From: Proteles cristata cristata
Taxonomy: Eukaryota > Chordata > Mammalia > Carnivora > Hyaenidae
Length of the DNA: 64,000 bases
Direction of reading: 5' to 3'
Assembly: GCA_017311185.1 (NCBI GenBank)
Contig: JAESUZ010002610.1
Coordinates: 62,001 to 126,000 of the forward strand
This document shows positions 38,348 to 50,997 of the stretch, piece after piece (positions within the stretch are counted from its first letter, which is position 1; every line of letters starts with the position of its first letter). The position numbers were made by a program, and so were the translations under genes. Below the pieces are notes generated by a model. It ran no database searches. It saw only the letters and a program-made list of their open reading frames with translations, and was not told the DNA's origin.

Positions 38348-38588
38348 GGGCACCTGGGTGGCTCAGTCGGTTAAGTGTCTTGACTTTGACTTTGGCTCAG
38401 GTCATGATCATGGGTTCAAGCCCTGCGTCAGGCTCTGTGCTGACAGCTCAGAGCCTGGAGCCTGCTTCAGATTCTATGTTTCCCTCCTCCTCTGGCCTGC
38501 ACATGTGCGCAGACACATTTTCTCTCTCTCTTTCCCTCTCTGTATCTTAAAAATAAATGTTAAAAAATAAAAAAAGAAAAAGAAAAAA
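38348..38588 (+). mobile_element. Carnivore tRNA-Lys SINE
   Basis: Head GGGGCACCTGGGTGGCTCAG. The 17-base duplication GAAATGA(G/A)AGGTTTCTG is at 38331-38347 and 38589-38605. Confidence 0.96.
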
Positions 38589-39234
38589 GAAATGAAAGGT
38601 TTCTGTAGACAATGACTCTGAATCTCAACAAGGCACTTAGCTAATCTCTCAGAACATCTTTGTGGACAATGAAGGAACAGATCAGATAACTATGCAATTA
38701 TGTAAATTCACAACTGGTTGGACAACTAAATCCAAAGACTGTTGGCGTAGGGTCAGTGTCACCCTGGAGGAAGGAGGTGTCTGGTGGCCATGAGCCTAAG
38801 TGTTTCACCTAATCTCTTTAACACATTTTAAAATCAGTGATATGGGTGAAGTCCTAGAAGACAGGTTTATAAATTATAAAGTTGTAAGGGATAAACTGAT
38901 GTGATAAAAAAAAAAAAAAAACAAACAAAGATCCAAAAAGATCTCATCATGTTGGAATATCTGCCTAAAGCCAAAAAGGTGAAATCTATCAGGGATAAGG
39001 GTAAAGTCTTATATTCAGGCTAAAAATATCATCCATGTAAATATAAAGTAGAGAATACTGAGCTTAACTGAAGTTAGTGTCACACTCTCAGGGTCTCTGC
39101 TGGTTAAATCACATAGCATCTGTTCCGAAAGATACAGTTTAAGAAAGTGTATGACAAGTAGGTGAAGGTCAATGAAAAGACAAGATAGTGTGAGCGCTGG
39201 CAATAATATCATCTACACAGCCAGCAAGGCGGTG

Positions 39235-39478
39235 GAGCTCGGTGGCTACAGCGTGGTCTCTGAAGCCGGGGCTGGGCTTTGACACCCAACTCTGCCATTG
39301 ACTAGCTGGTGACCTTGGAGAAGTTACTCTCTATGCTTCTGTATCTTCATCTATAAAATGGGGACAAGAGCCGCACTATCATCATCACCACCATTATTAT
39401 TATTATTTTATTATTAGGCTGTTACAAGGACTAAACGGATAACACCTGTCAAGCACTTAGAACAGTGCCTGGATATGA
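39235..39478 (-). mobile_element. MIR, nearly full length
   Basis: CAACTCTGCCATTGACTAGC, GGTGACCTTGGAGAAGTTAC, CATCTATAAAATGGGGACAA and AGCACTTAGAACAGTGCCTG are antisense MIR landmarks. An ATT/ATC microsatellite (39379-39416) interrupts it. Confidence 0.87.
39379..39416 (+). repeat. (ATC/ATT)n microsatellite
   Basis: Imperfect trinucleotide units ATC, then ACC, then ATT repeats within a MIR. Confidence 0.9.
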
Positions 39479-39639
39479 TTATATGAAAACAAACGGCTTC
39501 TAGGCTGCAGAGATCTAAAGCGGCAGGATGGATGACCTCAAGTATTTGAAAGCTGCCCTGAGGAAGAGAATGCTTTCTTCTGAGAGGCTCTCGAAGACCA
39601 TAGTCGATTCAGTGGAAAGGGAGAGGCTTGGCTTCTTCA

Positions 39640-39960
39640 TTAGTCAACAGGCATTTAATGTGCATGTATTCTGGGTCAGATACGGTGCTAGGTGCTAGGG
39701 ATACAGAGCTGAATGAGATATATACTCTTTCCTAAGGGCCCAGATGTCCTCTGGGGGAAGAGGCTTGCGACAGATCATCACAACAGTACAGGAATAACTG
39801 CTTTAGGCACCTGGAAGGATGTGTGATTAATTGTCTCCCGGGGAGCTGGGCAAAGCTTTGCAGACATGGGGCTGTTGAGCTGAGTTTTCAGGGATGGTAG
39901 GAGTTCATGTAGGAGCAGAGGGAACAGTGTGTGGGACCAGAGTTGTCACTGAGTATGGAA
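39640..39960 (-). mobile_element. L2 3' end
   Basis: CATTAGTCAACAGGCATTTA, GGTGCTAGGTGCTAGGGATA and GAGCAGAGGGAACAGTGTGT match antisense L2. Confidence 0.75.
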
Positions 39961-40179
39961 TTATCCAGTGAATGGTGACAAGTCGGTGATGTAACAGCAC
40001 AAAGTGGGTGGGGTGGCAGAGCTAGAGATAAGGATCAAAGAAGTGTAATACTGATGTGAGAAGGTCACCAGGAAAGTCAGGATAAAGCTAGCAATACTCC
40101 CCCTGAGCCTCCTAGTTCTACACTGCTGTCTTCTCAACAGGCAACCATAGCAAAGGCTGACTTAAGAAGCTACACTTAG

Positions 40180-40402
40180 GGGCACCTGGATGGCTCAGTT
40201 GGTTAAGTGTCTGACTTCAGCTCAGGTCATTATTTCACAGTTTATGGGTTCGAGCCCCACGTCGGGCTCTGTGCTGACAGCTCAGAGCCTGGAGCCTGCT
40301 TCAGATTCTGTGTCTCCCTCTCTCTCTCTGCTCCTCCTCCACTTGCATGCTCTCTCTGTCTCTCTGTCTCAAAAATAAATAAACATTTAAAACATTAAAA
40401 AA
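40180..40402 (+). mobile_element. Carnivore tRNA-Lys SINE
   Basis: Head GGGGCACCTGGATGGCTCAG. The duplication AGAA(G/A)CTACACTTAG is at 40165-40179 and 40403-40417. Confidence 0.96.
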
Positions 40403-40689
40403 AGAAACTACACTTAGAAGAAAATTGAAAAGGATTTGACTCAATTTTCCAATCATTCTTCTTCAGTATAAACACAGGAATAAGACAGTATCATGTTCCC
40501 GAGACATTTACACCCCAGAAGTACCCACGTGGAAGGACTGGAGCAAGGCCTAGGGCAGCTGGGGTCCTCCTCCCCAGGAATGAAGATACCGTGTGAAAGG
40601 GAGTCCCCTACCGGCACATCCACTCAGGTACAGAGGGAAGGAGGAGCGCATTATTCAACACATAGCCCCCAGGCTTTCCACTTGATTGC

Positions 40690-40805
40690 ACTAAATAATG
40701 TTCATTGAGCATCCTACCAGGATGTAGAGATAAGTAAGTCATCCAACACTTCCTTCAAGGTGCTTATGATCTAGCATTAAAGGATAATCGGCCACACAGA
40801 GCATT
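40690..40805 (-). mobile_element. L2-like fragment
   Basis: AATAATGTTCATTGAGCATC, a degenerate AGGATGTAGAGATAAGTAAG and AAGGTGCTTATGATCTAGCA resemble the antisense L2 3' end. Confidence 0.5.
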
Positions 40806-41978
40806 ACATCACTAAATGTGAAGGCTGTCTGCTTCTGGCCACGATGGAGTGACAGGTGCTGGATTTGCCCTGCTAACATAAGCAATGATAAAACTGGACA
40901 AACGTAAATGGCAGACGTTTTCAGGCACTGGACAATGGGCCAAGTAGGATCCCCGGGAGAAGGGAAGAAACACATAAGGTAACCTTCATCTTTGCCCTGG
41001 TGCTCTGCCTGAGTAGATTTCCTAACCACAGCACAAGGAGAGGGGGAAGCAGAACACGGTCATCCTAGTGATCTGGGGAAGTAGAAACTGGAGTTTGGGG
41101 TGGTGCAAGCATCAAGAGCCAACAGGGAACTGGAGAGGAAGGAGCTTCAATAGGGTGGGAGCCCTAGAAGGTTGTTGGTGGTGGTGGAGGGTCCTTCCTG
41201 GACCTCTGGCTGATGGCCATGCTGCAATTACCAGGGTGAGGCTCTGGCGTGGGCTAGCAGAGAGCAGCACTTTGGTAACCTGAACAAAGCAAGGACATTA
41301 GAGGTTGTAGAGAGACTGGATCCATAGGAGTTCTAGCCAGAGGAGAAGCACCAGGAATTTTGGTGAGATAACAGAAAGGCCAGGCCCCTGGAATAAAGGC
41401 CATGTTCTATAGTAAGGGTTACTCTACTCCTGCCCTATCAAACTATCACAGCCTAAAGCCAAGCCTTCACCACACTAAGGAGAGGCGTCAGTAAATTAAC
41501 TGCCTGCCAGAACCAAAACAAAAGTCAGTATTGAACTCATTAAAGGAAGACAATATAATTCAGGATCACTTTCAGAGTGTCAATTGCACCCACCATCCAT
41601 GGACAAGCAATAATTACCAGAAATGTGGAGAAGAAGGAAAATGTGATCCAAGTTCAGGAGAAAAATGGAGTCAATATAAAACAACCCTGAAATGTCCCAG
41701 GTGTGGAATTAGCAAAGACTTTAAAGCAGCTATTATAAGTATTTCATGGATTTGAAGGAGATTATGATCTCAGTAAATGAAGATGGGGAAATCTCAGCAC
41801 ATAAACGGAAACTATAAAAAAGGAACCAAATGGAAATCCTAGAATGGAAAAGCACATTATCTAAAATGAAAAATTCACCAAATGAGCTTAATGACAAATT
41901 AGAGATGGTAGAAGAAAGGGCCAGTGAAGTTAAAGACAGGAGCAGAGAACTTACGCATTCTTTAAAAAAGGACAGAAA

Positions 41979-42176
41979 AGGGGCACCTGGGTGGCTCAGT
42001 CGGTTAAACGTCTGATTCTTGGTTTTGGCTCGGGTCATGATCTCATTTTGTGAGTTTGAGCTACGTATGGGCTCTACACTGACAGCGTGGAGCCTGCTTG
42101 GGATTCTCCCTTTTTCTCTGCTCCTCACCTACTCGCACTTTCTCTGTCTCTCTTAAAATAAATAAATAAGCTTAAA
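41979..42176 (+). mobile_element. Carnivore tRNA-Lys SINE
   Basis: Head GGGGCACCTGGGTGGCTCAG and tail AATAAATAAATAAGC. No convincing target-site duplication is visible. The tail A run begins a palindrome with the right flank. Confidence 0.92.
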
Positions 42177-42196
42177 AAAAGATTGTACAATCTTTT
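42177..42196. repeat. Perfect 20-base palindrome at a SINE tail
   Basis: AAAAGATTGTACAATCTTTT is its own reverse complement. The first As are the SINE tail and the rest is the host L1 flank. Confidence 0.9.
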
Positions 42197-42507
42197 CAGA
42201 TAATACCCAGCTGAATAACATACATGCCATCAGAACTCAGAAAGAGAAGAGAGAAAGAGCAGGGCAGAAAAAAAAAATTGTTGAAATGTCCCAAATAAAC
42301 TTAGAGACCAAATAAGCTCAATGAATCCCCCCAAAGCTGAGCCCAAAGAAAACAAACCACAACTGGATGTATTGCAGTCAAGCTGCTGAAAGTTAAAGGT
42401 CAAGAAAAAATCTTGAAAGCAGAGAAAAATCCACATTACATACAAGGGAAATTATGTGAATGAAGACCTTCTCTTCAGAAATAATAGGGACTGGAAATAA
42501 AGCAATG

Positions 42508-42607
42508 GTATTTTTTTAAAGGAGGCTCCATGCCAACGTGAGGCTGGAACTCACAACCCTGAGATTAAGAGTCAGATGCTCCATATACTAAGCCAGCCAG
42601 GTGCCCC
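42508..42607 (-). mobile_element. Short older-type carnivore SINE
   Basis: The reverse complement has GGGGCACCTGGCTGGCTTAG and a short A-rich end. The duplication AAAGCAATG is at 42499-42507 and 42608-42616. Confidence 0.85.
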
Positions 42608-42696
42608 AAAGCAATGACACTTTTAAGTACTAAAAGATGAAATATTATAGATTCAGAATTCCATATCTACAGAAAACAAACTTCAAAAATGAGAGC

Positions 42697-42939
42697 GTGG
42701 GGCACTTGGGTAGCTCAGTTGGTTGAGCGTCTGACTTCAGCTTGGGTCATGAGCTCACAGCTCGTGAATTCCAGCCCCGTATTGGGCTCTGTGCTGATAG
42801 CTTAGAGCCTGGAGCCTGCTTTGGACTCTGCGTCTCTGTCTCTCTTTAACCCTCCCTTGCTCGCACTCTGTCTTTCTGTCTCTCTCTCTGTCTCTCAAAA
42901 ATAAATAAACATTAAAAAAATAAAAAGCAAAAACCAAAA
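42697..42939 (+). mobile_element. Carnivore tRNA-Lys SINE
   Basis: Head GGGGCACTTGGGTAGCTCAG. The duplication TCAAAAATGAGAGC is at 42683-42696 and 42940-42953, and the right copy overlaps the duplication of the next SINE. Confidence 0.95.
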
Positions 42940-42958
42940 TCAAAAATGAGAGCAAAAT

Positions 42959-43156
42959 TGTGGCACTGGGTGGCTCAGTCGGTGGAGCATCCAACCCTTG
43001 ATTTCAGCTCAGGTCGTGATCTCACAGTTCGTGAGACTGGACCCTGAATGAGGCTCAGTGCTAACAGTGTGAAGCCTGCTTGGGATTCTCTCTCTCTCCC
43101 TATTTCTCTCTCTTGCACACGTTCACTCTCTCTCAAAATAAGTGAACTTTCTTAAA
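42959..43156 (+). mobile_element. Carnivore tRNA-Lys SINE, older
   Basis: Diverged head TGGCACTGGGTGGCTCAG. The duplication AAAATGA(G/A)AGCAAAAT is at 42943-42958 and 43157-43172. Confidence 0.93.
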
Positions 43157-43346
43157 AAAATGAAAGCAAAATAAAGACACTTTCTAGATAAAGAAAGAAT
43201 TTGTCACCAGCAAGCCTGTACCACATGAAATACTAGCCCCTCTCCAACATCGCTCGTAGGGAGCAGACTACAGCTGTGAGGTGAGCACCAAGTGAGAGAG
43301 TAGGCTGGTGTGGAAAATAAGGAGGCAGCTACTGATTCCCCTGTAC

Positions 43347-43570
43347 ATCTTTTTACAAGTTTATTTATTTATTTTGAGAGAGAAAGAGAGAGACATAGAG
43401 AGTGGAAGCAGAAGAGGGGTGGAGAGAGAGGGAGAGACAGAATCCCAAGCAGCTCCATCCACACTATAAGTGTGGAGTCTGACATGGGGCTCGAACCCAC
43501 AAACCGCGAGATCGTGACCTGAGCTGAAATCGAGTGAGATGCTTCACCAACTGAGCCACACAGATGCCCC
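43347..43570 (-). mobile_element. Carnivore tRNA-Lys SINE
   Basis: A minus-strand copy with AAGTTTATTTATTTATTTTG at the start and GAGCCACACAGATGCCCC at the end. The flanks GATTCCCCTGTACAT and TATTCCTTTGCAC are a possible aged duplication. Confidence 0.92.
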
Positions 43571-45309
43571 TATTCCTTTGCACTTTATTTAACAGCTCAG
43601 CCCAGTGAGAGGCAGGCCTACATGTAGGCCTATGAGACACGGTGAGCTCTGAGATGACAGGGAAGGCAGCAAGAATGGCCGGTGTGCACCTGTGTGCCTA
43701 AGCCAGCAGCAGAACAATAGAGACCTGTAAGCTGCTTGGGAAACCGGCACTGCTCCAGGCCCCTGATTCCCTCACTCATCACCTCCGTCTCACTCCCAGA
43801 TACTCCTAGATCTCGCTATGATCTGGCAATAAAGGGTCAATTCCTGGCACGCAGGGCACCTCTGGGACTCTGCCTTGGGCCTCTGGCCGGGTTCCTTTCC
43901 GATCAGTGGTGCCTGGGCCATGCCAGTTAAAGATTTTTAAGATCGCTCCTGGAGCTAAGTGGGGTTGCTTCCAGGAAGGGAGGCCTGGGTGTGAGGCTCT
44001 GGGAGTGGGCAGAGAGGACCCCAAGAGGCCCAGGGACAGAGTCAAGACCCAGCAACAGGGGGCCACAAGGGGCAGGGGAAGAGAGGCACCGAAAGCCAAC
44101 AAAATTAGCTTTCCAAGTCGGCCGGAGTGTTCAGGGACACTTGACTCTCTAGTACAGCCTCTGTTCTAATCCCCAAGGTCATGTTTTTCCCTTTTAAAAA
44201 GGGATATTTCATAGCCTTTTAAATAAATCTTTTCGGCTCCAGTGATTTGGAATAACACGCTTAGCAGCTTAGGACCTTCTAGCTGGGCCCTTCAGCAAGT
44301 TGTCCTTCCACGAGCCCATTTTCTCATGAAACGCAGGCCACCCAGTAGGGCCGGGCCTCTCCCGGTGCTGGCACTGGGGACCCTCATCCTATTCTGGGGT
44401 CCTGGGCAAGCCCTTCCTCACTCCTGGCACGTAGGACCTGCGCCTCATTCTCGGCCTCTGAGATGTGGACATCGCCCAAATCTAAGCCCACAGAACACCA
44501 AATGGACACTCTCTTGATCAGGAGCAAGAAATCTGTGCATTTCAGGCACAGAAAGGAGCATTCCTCCTGTGAGTTTCAGTTTCAAGGGAATGGGTGCTTC
44601 AGGGGGCTTTCTGTGTGTTATGCCCAGGAAGACGGGGAGGTCAGAGTGGCCTAGACAGAGAAGAAGCCGTCAAAGGAAGGCCACGGCCAGGAGGTGAGGC
44701 TGACCAACATGATGTAAGCAGCATAAACACAGCTGACCGAAGCTCAGTGCAAAGCCTTTGGAAGTTGGCCGTGTGCGTTCGACATCACGCACCCTTCTGG
44801 CTCCTTTGGGACCTGGAATCACAAGCCTTAACAAACTACGGTAATCTGTGCTCAGTCTCATTGAACTGTGAAACCAATATCTGTTGTTGAATAACATCGA
44901 GGGAAGTCGTTTACACCAGAATGAAAAGGGCGCATTTTCTAAAATCATTGTCCATATCACCCAAGCATTGTGAAAATCACACCTGAAAGAACCTAAGCTC
45001 CTTCTGGTGTTGATCCCTGGTTTCTGTAGCTTTCCACCAAATGGGAAGGATGCTGGGCAGGCCAGGCAGGTTCCAGCGTGATGTGATGGAGACCTTAAAA
45101 GTCATCCTGCCTGCAACGACCTTCAAAATTCCCCATCACTGACTTCCCCGCCATTAATCACTCCGTTTACTTAACGTATCTGCTTCAAATACAACCCCAT
45201 TTTCTGGGAGTTCTTAGCCTTCTTCCTACTTGTGAACGTTTGAGAATACAGCTGCAGGGACCAGCAAACACACTGAGAGCATCCGCTTTCTGTCCACAGA
45301 CAAGCTATT

Positions 45310-45500
45310 CCGTGTCTTCGGATCAGTGGTTCTTGAAAGTTAAGCGGCATCACATCAGCTGGAGGCCTGTGAAAACACAGCTTGTGGGGCCAGCCCGAGT
45401 TTCTGGGTCAGCTGGCCTGAGAAGGAACCAGAAACCAGAGACTCCGTATCGCTGACAAGCCCCCGGGTGAGGCTGATGCTCAGATCCTGCACCCACTTCG
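45310..45500 (+). mobile_element. hAT non-autonomous element (MER5-like)
   Basis: CAGTGGTTCTTGAAAGTTAA, GGCATCACATCAGCTGGAGG, GAGACTCCG and CCCCGGGTGAGGCTGATGC are in MER5 order, ending near GAGAATCAGT. Confidence 0.7.
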
Positions 45501-46259
45501 AGAATCAGTCACTGTCCTAGTAATTTGTAAGGCATCTTCCTGAGATACGCAGGCAAAGTGTGAACACATTCTGATAGGGGACGAGGTATGAAGACAGAGG
45601 GCTCCGAAACAGCTAGGGGTCAGGGCCCAGAGGCAGGCCAGCCTAATGGAAAACTTGACTTTCCTGAGAGTGACTCATCACTGAAACACAGGAGCCATGG
45701 GCTGTCAAAATTCCGATGAGCCTTTTACTCTTGCTTTCTTTCCTGGGAATCTTCTGCCGCCTGCCCCCAAGAAAGGCAAGTCTGCTAGCCGTGCCCCGGC
45801 AGCCCCGGCCAGGGCAACAGGTGGCTCCTTCCCCAGCCATGGGAGGCTCCTCCAGGAGGAAAGTGTGTTCACACAGCTCATCTATCTGTCAGCACCCTGC
45901 AGGCTCCCTGGGGCTCCTGACGCCTCTTGGAATTTACACAGGACTCGGTGAAGTCTTAACAGTTTTTCTCCTGTTTGGAGATCATCTACTGTATCCTAAT
46001 AGGATAAATTCAAAGTTAAACACACTCTGACCCTTCAGCAGCCTCTTCTGAATACAAACAACAAGGAACTACTCAGCAGGCTGGCCGGGGAGGTGGACGG
46101 AAAGGGATTCACAACTGGGGCAGAGGTTGGGAAGCCACCCTCCAGGTAGGGCCTCATGAACCCCGCTTTGGCCACATCAGAAGTTGGTTCTGTATTTCAG
46201 TGCAGGGGAAACCGGGACCTGAATGTCTGCATGGTACTATTGTGGCATCTACTGGGCAT

Positions 46260-46415
46260 ATGGTTCTATTAGTGATTGAGCTCTTCATTCATCTGAAAGC
46301 ACTATGATATCTTCCACTTTCATCTGACACTAAGAAGAATCCTATGAAATAAAATGGGGTAATGACCCTATTTGACAGAGAAGACAATTGAGGAGAGGCA
46401 TAGAAGAGCCGGTGG
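46260..46415 (+). mobile_element. MIR-like fragment
   Basis: GATTGAGCTCTTCATTCATC, AATCCTATGAAATAAAATGG and TTGACAGAGAAGACAATTGA follow MIR loosely. Confidence 0.55.
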
Positions 46416-46530
46416 GCACATGGAGTTGAAATGTGTATGTTGGCCACACTCATCGTGAGGTCTTGAGTGGGTCTCCTCCCCTTCCTAGCCCTCGGTTTTG
46501 TCAACCATGAAATGAAGGGAATGGACAAGG

Positions 46531-46694
46531 GACGCCTGGGTGGCTCAGTCGGTTAAGTGTCCAGCTTTGGCTCAGGTCACGATCTTACCACTCGTGGGTT
46601 CGAGCCCCGCGTGGGGCTCTGTGCTGACAGTTGGAAGCCTTGAGCCTGTTTCAGATTCTGTGTCTCCCTCTCTCTCTGCCCCTCCCCCACGCGT

Positions 46695-46732
<38 letters not shown>

Positions 46733-46761
46733 AAAAATAAATAAACAACAACAACAAAAAT
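46531..46761 (+). mobile_element. Carnivore tRNA-Lys SINE
   Basis: Head GGACGCCTGGGTGGCTCAG and a pure CT repeat near 46700-46727. The 18-base duplication TGAAGGG(A/G)A(T/C)GGACAAGG is at 46513-46530 and 46762-46779. Confidence 0.96.
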
Positions 46762-47064
46762 TGAAGGGGACGGACAAGGTGATGGCGAGGTCTTCTTACA
46801 GGTCTCGTATTCAGGAATGAGCTGCCCAAAGCGAAAGACTTGCCTGATGTCATGCACATCAGTGAAGTGAGTCAGTGACACAGGAGCCAAGTGCCCCCTA
46901 TGCCATTGAGAAAGCCATTAGAGCACCCCCACTGTCACCTGCTGCCATCTCCGGGACAGTGTGGGCTAACCAGGAGCTCCAGCTGTCCTCTGAACCTAGC
47001 AAAGACTGAGACCCCTAAGGGAGGCCCAGCATGCTCTCTGGCTGCGTTGACATCTCCTCTACCA

Positions 47065-47200
47065 GACAAATTCATTGGACACTCACCCCATGGCAGGCCC
47101 TGTGCTAGATGACGGGTGTGGAAGTGAAGGAGCTCACTGTCCCCTCAGGAAGAAGGCACAGCGAGGACAATGAGACCAGGGGCTGCACACTCCTGGCTGG
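47065..47200 (-). mobile_element. L2-like fragment
   Basis: AAATTCATTGGACACTCACC and GGCAGGCCCTGTGCTAGATG resemble the antisense L2 3' end. Confidence 0.5.
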
Positions 47201-48369
47201 GTTGTACTTATTAGCCAAGGGGCCAAGTCCAGCTGCCAGTCAGATCCCAAAGCCTGTCCCTGGCACCAGGCAGAATCAGCCCAGAAAAAAGATGCCCTTT
47301 TACAACTCACCCAAAAGCACTGGCTATGGCCCAAATGAGCACAGTCTTCTTCCAGGTGAGTACAGGATCCAAGAAACTTCAGGAGGGGTCAAGTTGAGAG
47401 CAATTCTCACATAGACACCATCCCTTGCGCACAATGGGGAGAGCAGATGCACACGTCTGACCCCAACCAATCCATGGGCTGGAGGGATTATGCGCTCTCT
47501 GAGAGTCCAACCCTCTCACCACATGGAATCAATGAACCCAACTAGCTTCCTATCTGGAATATGCTGGTAAATGCCTATTCTCCCATCTGTTTGAGACAGT
47601 CAACAAGATCAACAGGGCCATGTCTCAGGAAAAGTGACTGGACTCCCCGGGGGGAAAACAAGATGAAGATGACATGACCTCAAGAGCCAAGGGGCTCTCA
47701 GCCAAGGGGAGCACAGAAGACATAAATACAGTGCCCCACAAGACAGAGCAGGGAATGGTAGATGCTAGAAGGTCCGGGTGATGGGCTGGGGAAGAACCGA
47801 TAAGGGAATTCACAGGAAGGAAAGACGAATTCCCACTGAGGAATAACAAGCCTTCACGAGGGAGATGGTGTGTGGAAAGGCCCTGCATGGGGACGCGAGA
47901 AGGCCCGCCTTCTAGAGCCCCTCCTGTCAGTCAGCCAAATAATCTCAAGACAGCCGTTCCTCTCCATTTGAAAATGGACCCTTGGCGCTGAGTGCCTCAC
48001 AGCGCTTTTAGGATTCAATGAGAACTGTCTTAAGTGCATATTGGGTAAAGTAAAGCACCAATAATAAAGTTTTTGTCATCATCCGAAGAATAAGGAGGAG
48101 ACTAGAAGCCGACGGTGTATGAGGGAGAAGGGGTGCGGGGAACACAGGCCCAGTGCAGGGTTCACAACTGGTTCCAACAATTTTTTTTAACTACCCACAG
48201 CCAACTTTATTGAAGAGACTCTAAGAAGAGTAAGTGAGAACATCTGAATTTCTTCGGCATCAGGAAAATGCAAGTCCCAACCAGAGAGGTGTCTGCCCAC
48301 CCTGAGTAACATGAGCACAGCCACTTACAGCTGGTGGCCGATGAATGTGGGCCTGGGCCCGGCTCGCTT

Positions 48370-48590
48370 AGCAAACACTCACTGCACAAATGGACAGGCT
48401 CCTTATTGCTTTCCAAGGGCCTTTACATTCATGCTCCATTTTGATTTGTAACCACAAGCCAGCGGGCAGACGGTGTGTATTATCATCCCCGTCAAAGATG
48501 GGGGAACCAGGGCTCCCAGAGGGAAAGGGACTGTCCCCATCCCTAGATGGCAGGTGTCAGAAGGGAGTCTGGACCCCCGCCTCCCCACTT
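48370..48590 (+). mobile_element. MIR-like fragment
   Basis: TATTATCATCCCCGTCAAAG and GATGGGGGAACCAGGGCTCC resemble the MIR core region. It is diverged. Confidence 0.5.
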
Positions 48591-50193
48591 CCTCCCGCCC
48601 TGCACCTCCTAACAAGTGTTACCATAGCCGATCTTCACCCCCACAAATCACCTTCCCGGACTCTAACGAAGGTCTCCTGTGTGCTGTTGAGAGCATGTTC
48701 CCTGGAGTACACATCACTTAATCAGACTCTTTCATCGAGGGAGGTCCTAGCTTTATTCCCAAAGGTACTGGTTTACTCCAATTCCGAAATTTACTCCAAT
48801 TGCACATCCCAGAAAAAAGTGTCATGGATTCTCTGGGCCTTTTACCAAATAAGAATGATTTAGGTTAAAACCTTCAGTCTGACTGTTTGGAGTCACTGCT
48901 TCTTAGAAGAAAGTGAAGGTACAAATAGCAAAGGGCATCAGGAAGAGTTTTTGTTTTTTTTTAAATTATGGATATTCTTGCCTATCAGTTTTGACAAATG
49001 GCCTGGCCACAGGAAGGGGGCAGGGGGCAAGTTCGTGGTTAGGATGACAATGAGGAACTACAGCCAGCTGGGCTGATCTGGGGTCTGAAATCTGGGCTGG
49101 AGCCCAAATGCCAGCAGGTGAGGGTGGGACAGTGAGCCTTACCCTCCCCCGCCCCCAGACGCCCTCTCACAGCAGCTGCAGAACAGATCAGTGCCTTTCT
49201 GGGAGTCTGTGACTTTCTGGCTGCAGGCAGAGAAGATGACAAGGAAAAACAGAGGAATGGGGCCTCATGGAGAAAGCTGAAGCACGTTCAAGGTCAGAGC
49301 TACCCTCCCCTTTCATGACCCCCCTCAGCCCCTTGGCTGATAACAGTTTAAGGCACACCTACATCCTAGGGAATGTTTTCATTCTAATAAAAATTCACAG
49401 GTCAAGGCTTCGGGCAGCAGGCTGGTAATCATACCCACCCCCAGCTCTGTTGAGGGATGTCTGCTGACGTGTGCTCAGCAGCTCCTCTAAAGCGGCAGGA
49501 ACCGGGGATAGGCGGAATACAACTCCAAAGGACTCCCAGCTCCTGAAGGAAGCAGTGGATTAGTTAAGAAGAGGCCTGGGGCCTTGAGAGTGTCAGTATC
49601 TCTGGCAGTGTGGCTGGATCGGCTCTATCTCTGCCGCTTGCGGAGCATTTAGCCATCCTGAGAAGTGGAGTCTCAGGACCGTCTAGGCACCTGTAGCTTC
49701 AGAATGGCACCATGGGGCCGGGCGTCACGGGCCCTGGGAGAGCTGAGCCATTAGCTAGACAGTGCACACTGATTAGTTTATCAGATTAACTCTTCACGCC
49801 CTCTGTCCATGGCAAGAGAGAACGGGACACAGAGTGGGAAGAGGAAGCAAACTGAACTGGAGCTTAGATAAGGCTGGTATGGAGAGGGGCCTCAGTGGGG
49901 GTCCCTAGCGGACAACAGGGAGACATGGTATTAGGTGGATGGCAGGGATAGGAAGATGCTAAAGGCATATTCATCAACCACACAGTTTTGAAGTCATGGA
50001 GTTTAGAGCTGGAAGAAATCTTAGAGATCATCTGGTCCAACCCCATCTTGTACAGCTAGCAATTCTTGGTCATGGCCATGGGGAGGAGCCAAGACTAAGA
50101 ACCAGGCCCCCTTCCCCCTTGCTTGGCCAGCAACTGCTTTTCAGGCCAGTGACCTTTCTGGTACCCTCCAGCCTCTCCCAGGTATGGACTCTA

Positions 50194-50997
<804 letters not shown>

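Larger units (their letters stand above)
40825..43245 (+). mobile_element. Old L1 5' region, split by four SINEs
   Basis: It begins with CTTCTGGCCACGATGGAGTG, the L1M-type 5' start as I know it. It continues with CACTGGACAATGGG, AAAGCAGCTATTATAAGTAT, AAAAGGAACCAAATGGAAAT and TTTGTCACCAGCAAGCCTGT. The order is collinear across the SINEs at 41979, 42508, 42697 and 42959. Two short frames (41531-41755 and 41830-42015) are remnants, not genes. Confidence 0.75.

Noticed and set aside
41531..42015. Two plus-strand frames, one with a Cys-X2-Cys pair suggesting a zinc finger
   Set aside because: They fall in the old L1 5' region and are remnants of it. The single CPRC motif is not part of a complete finger.
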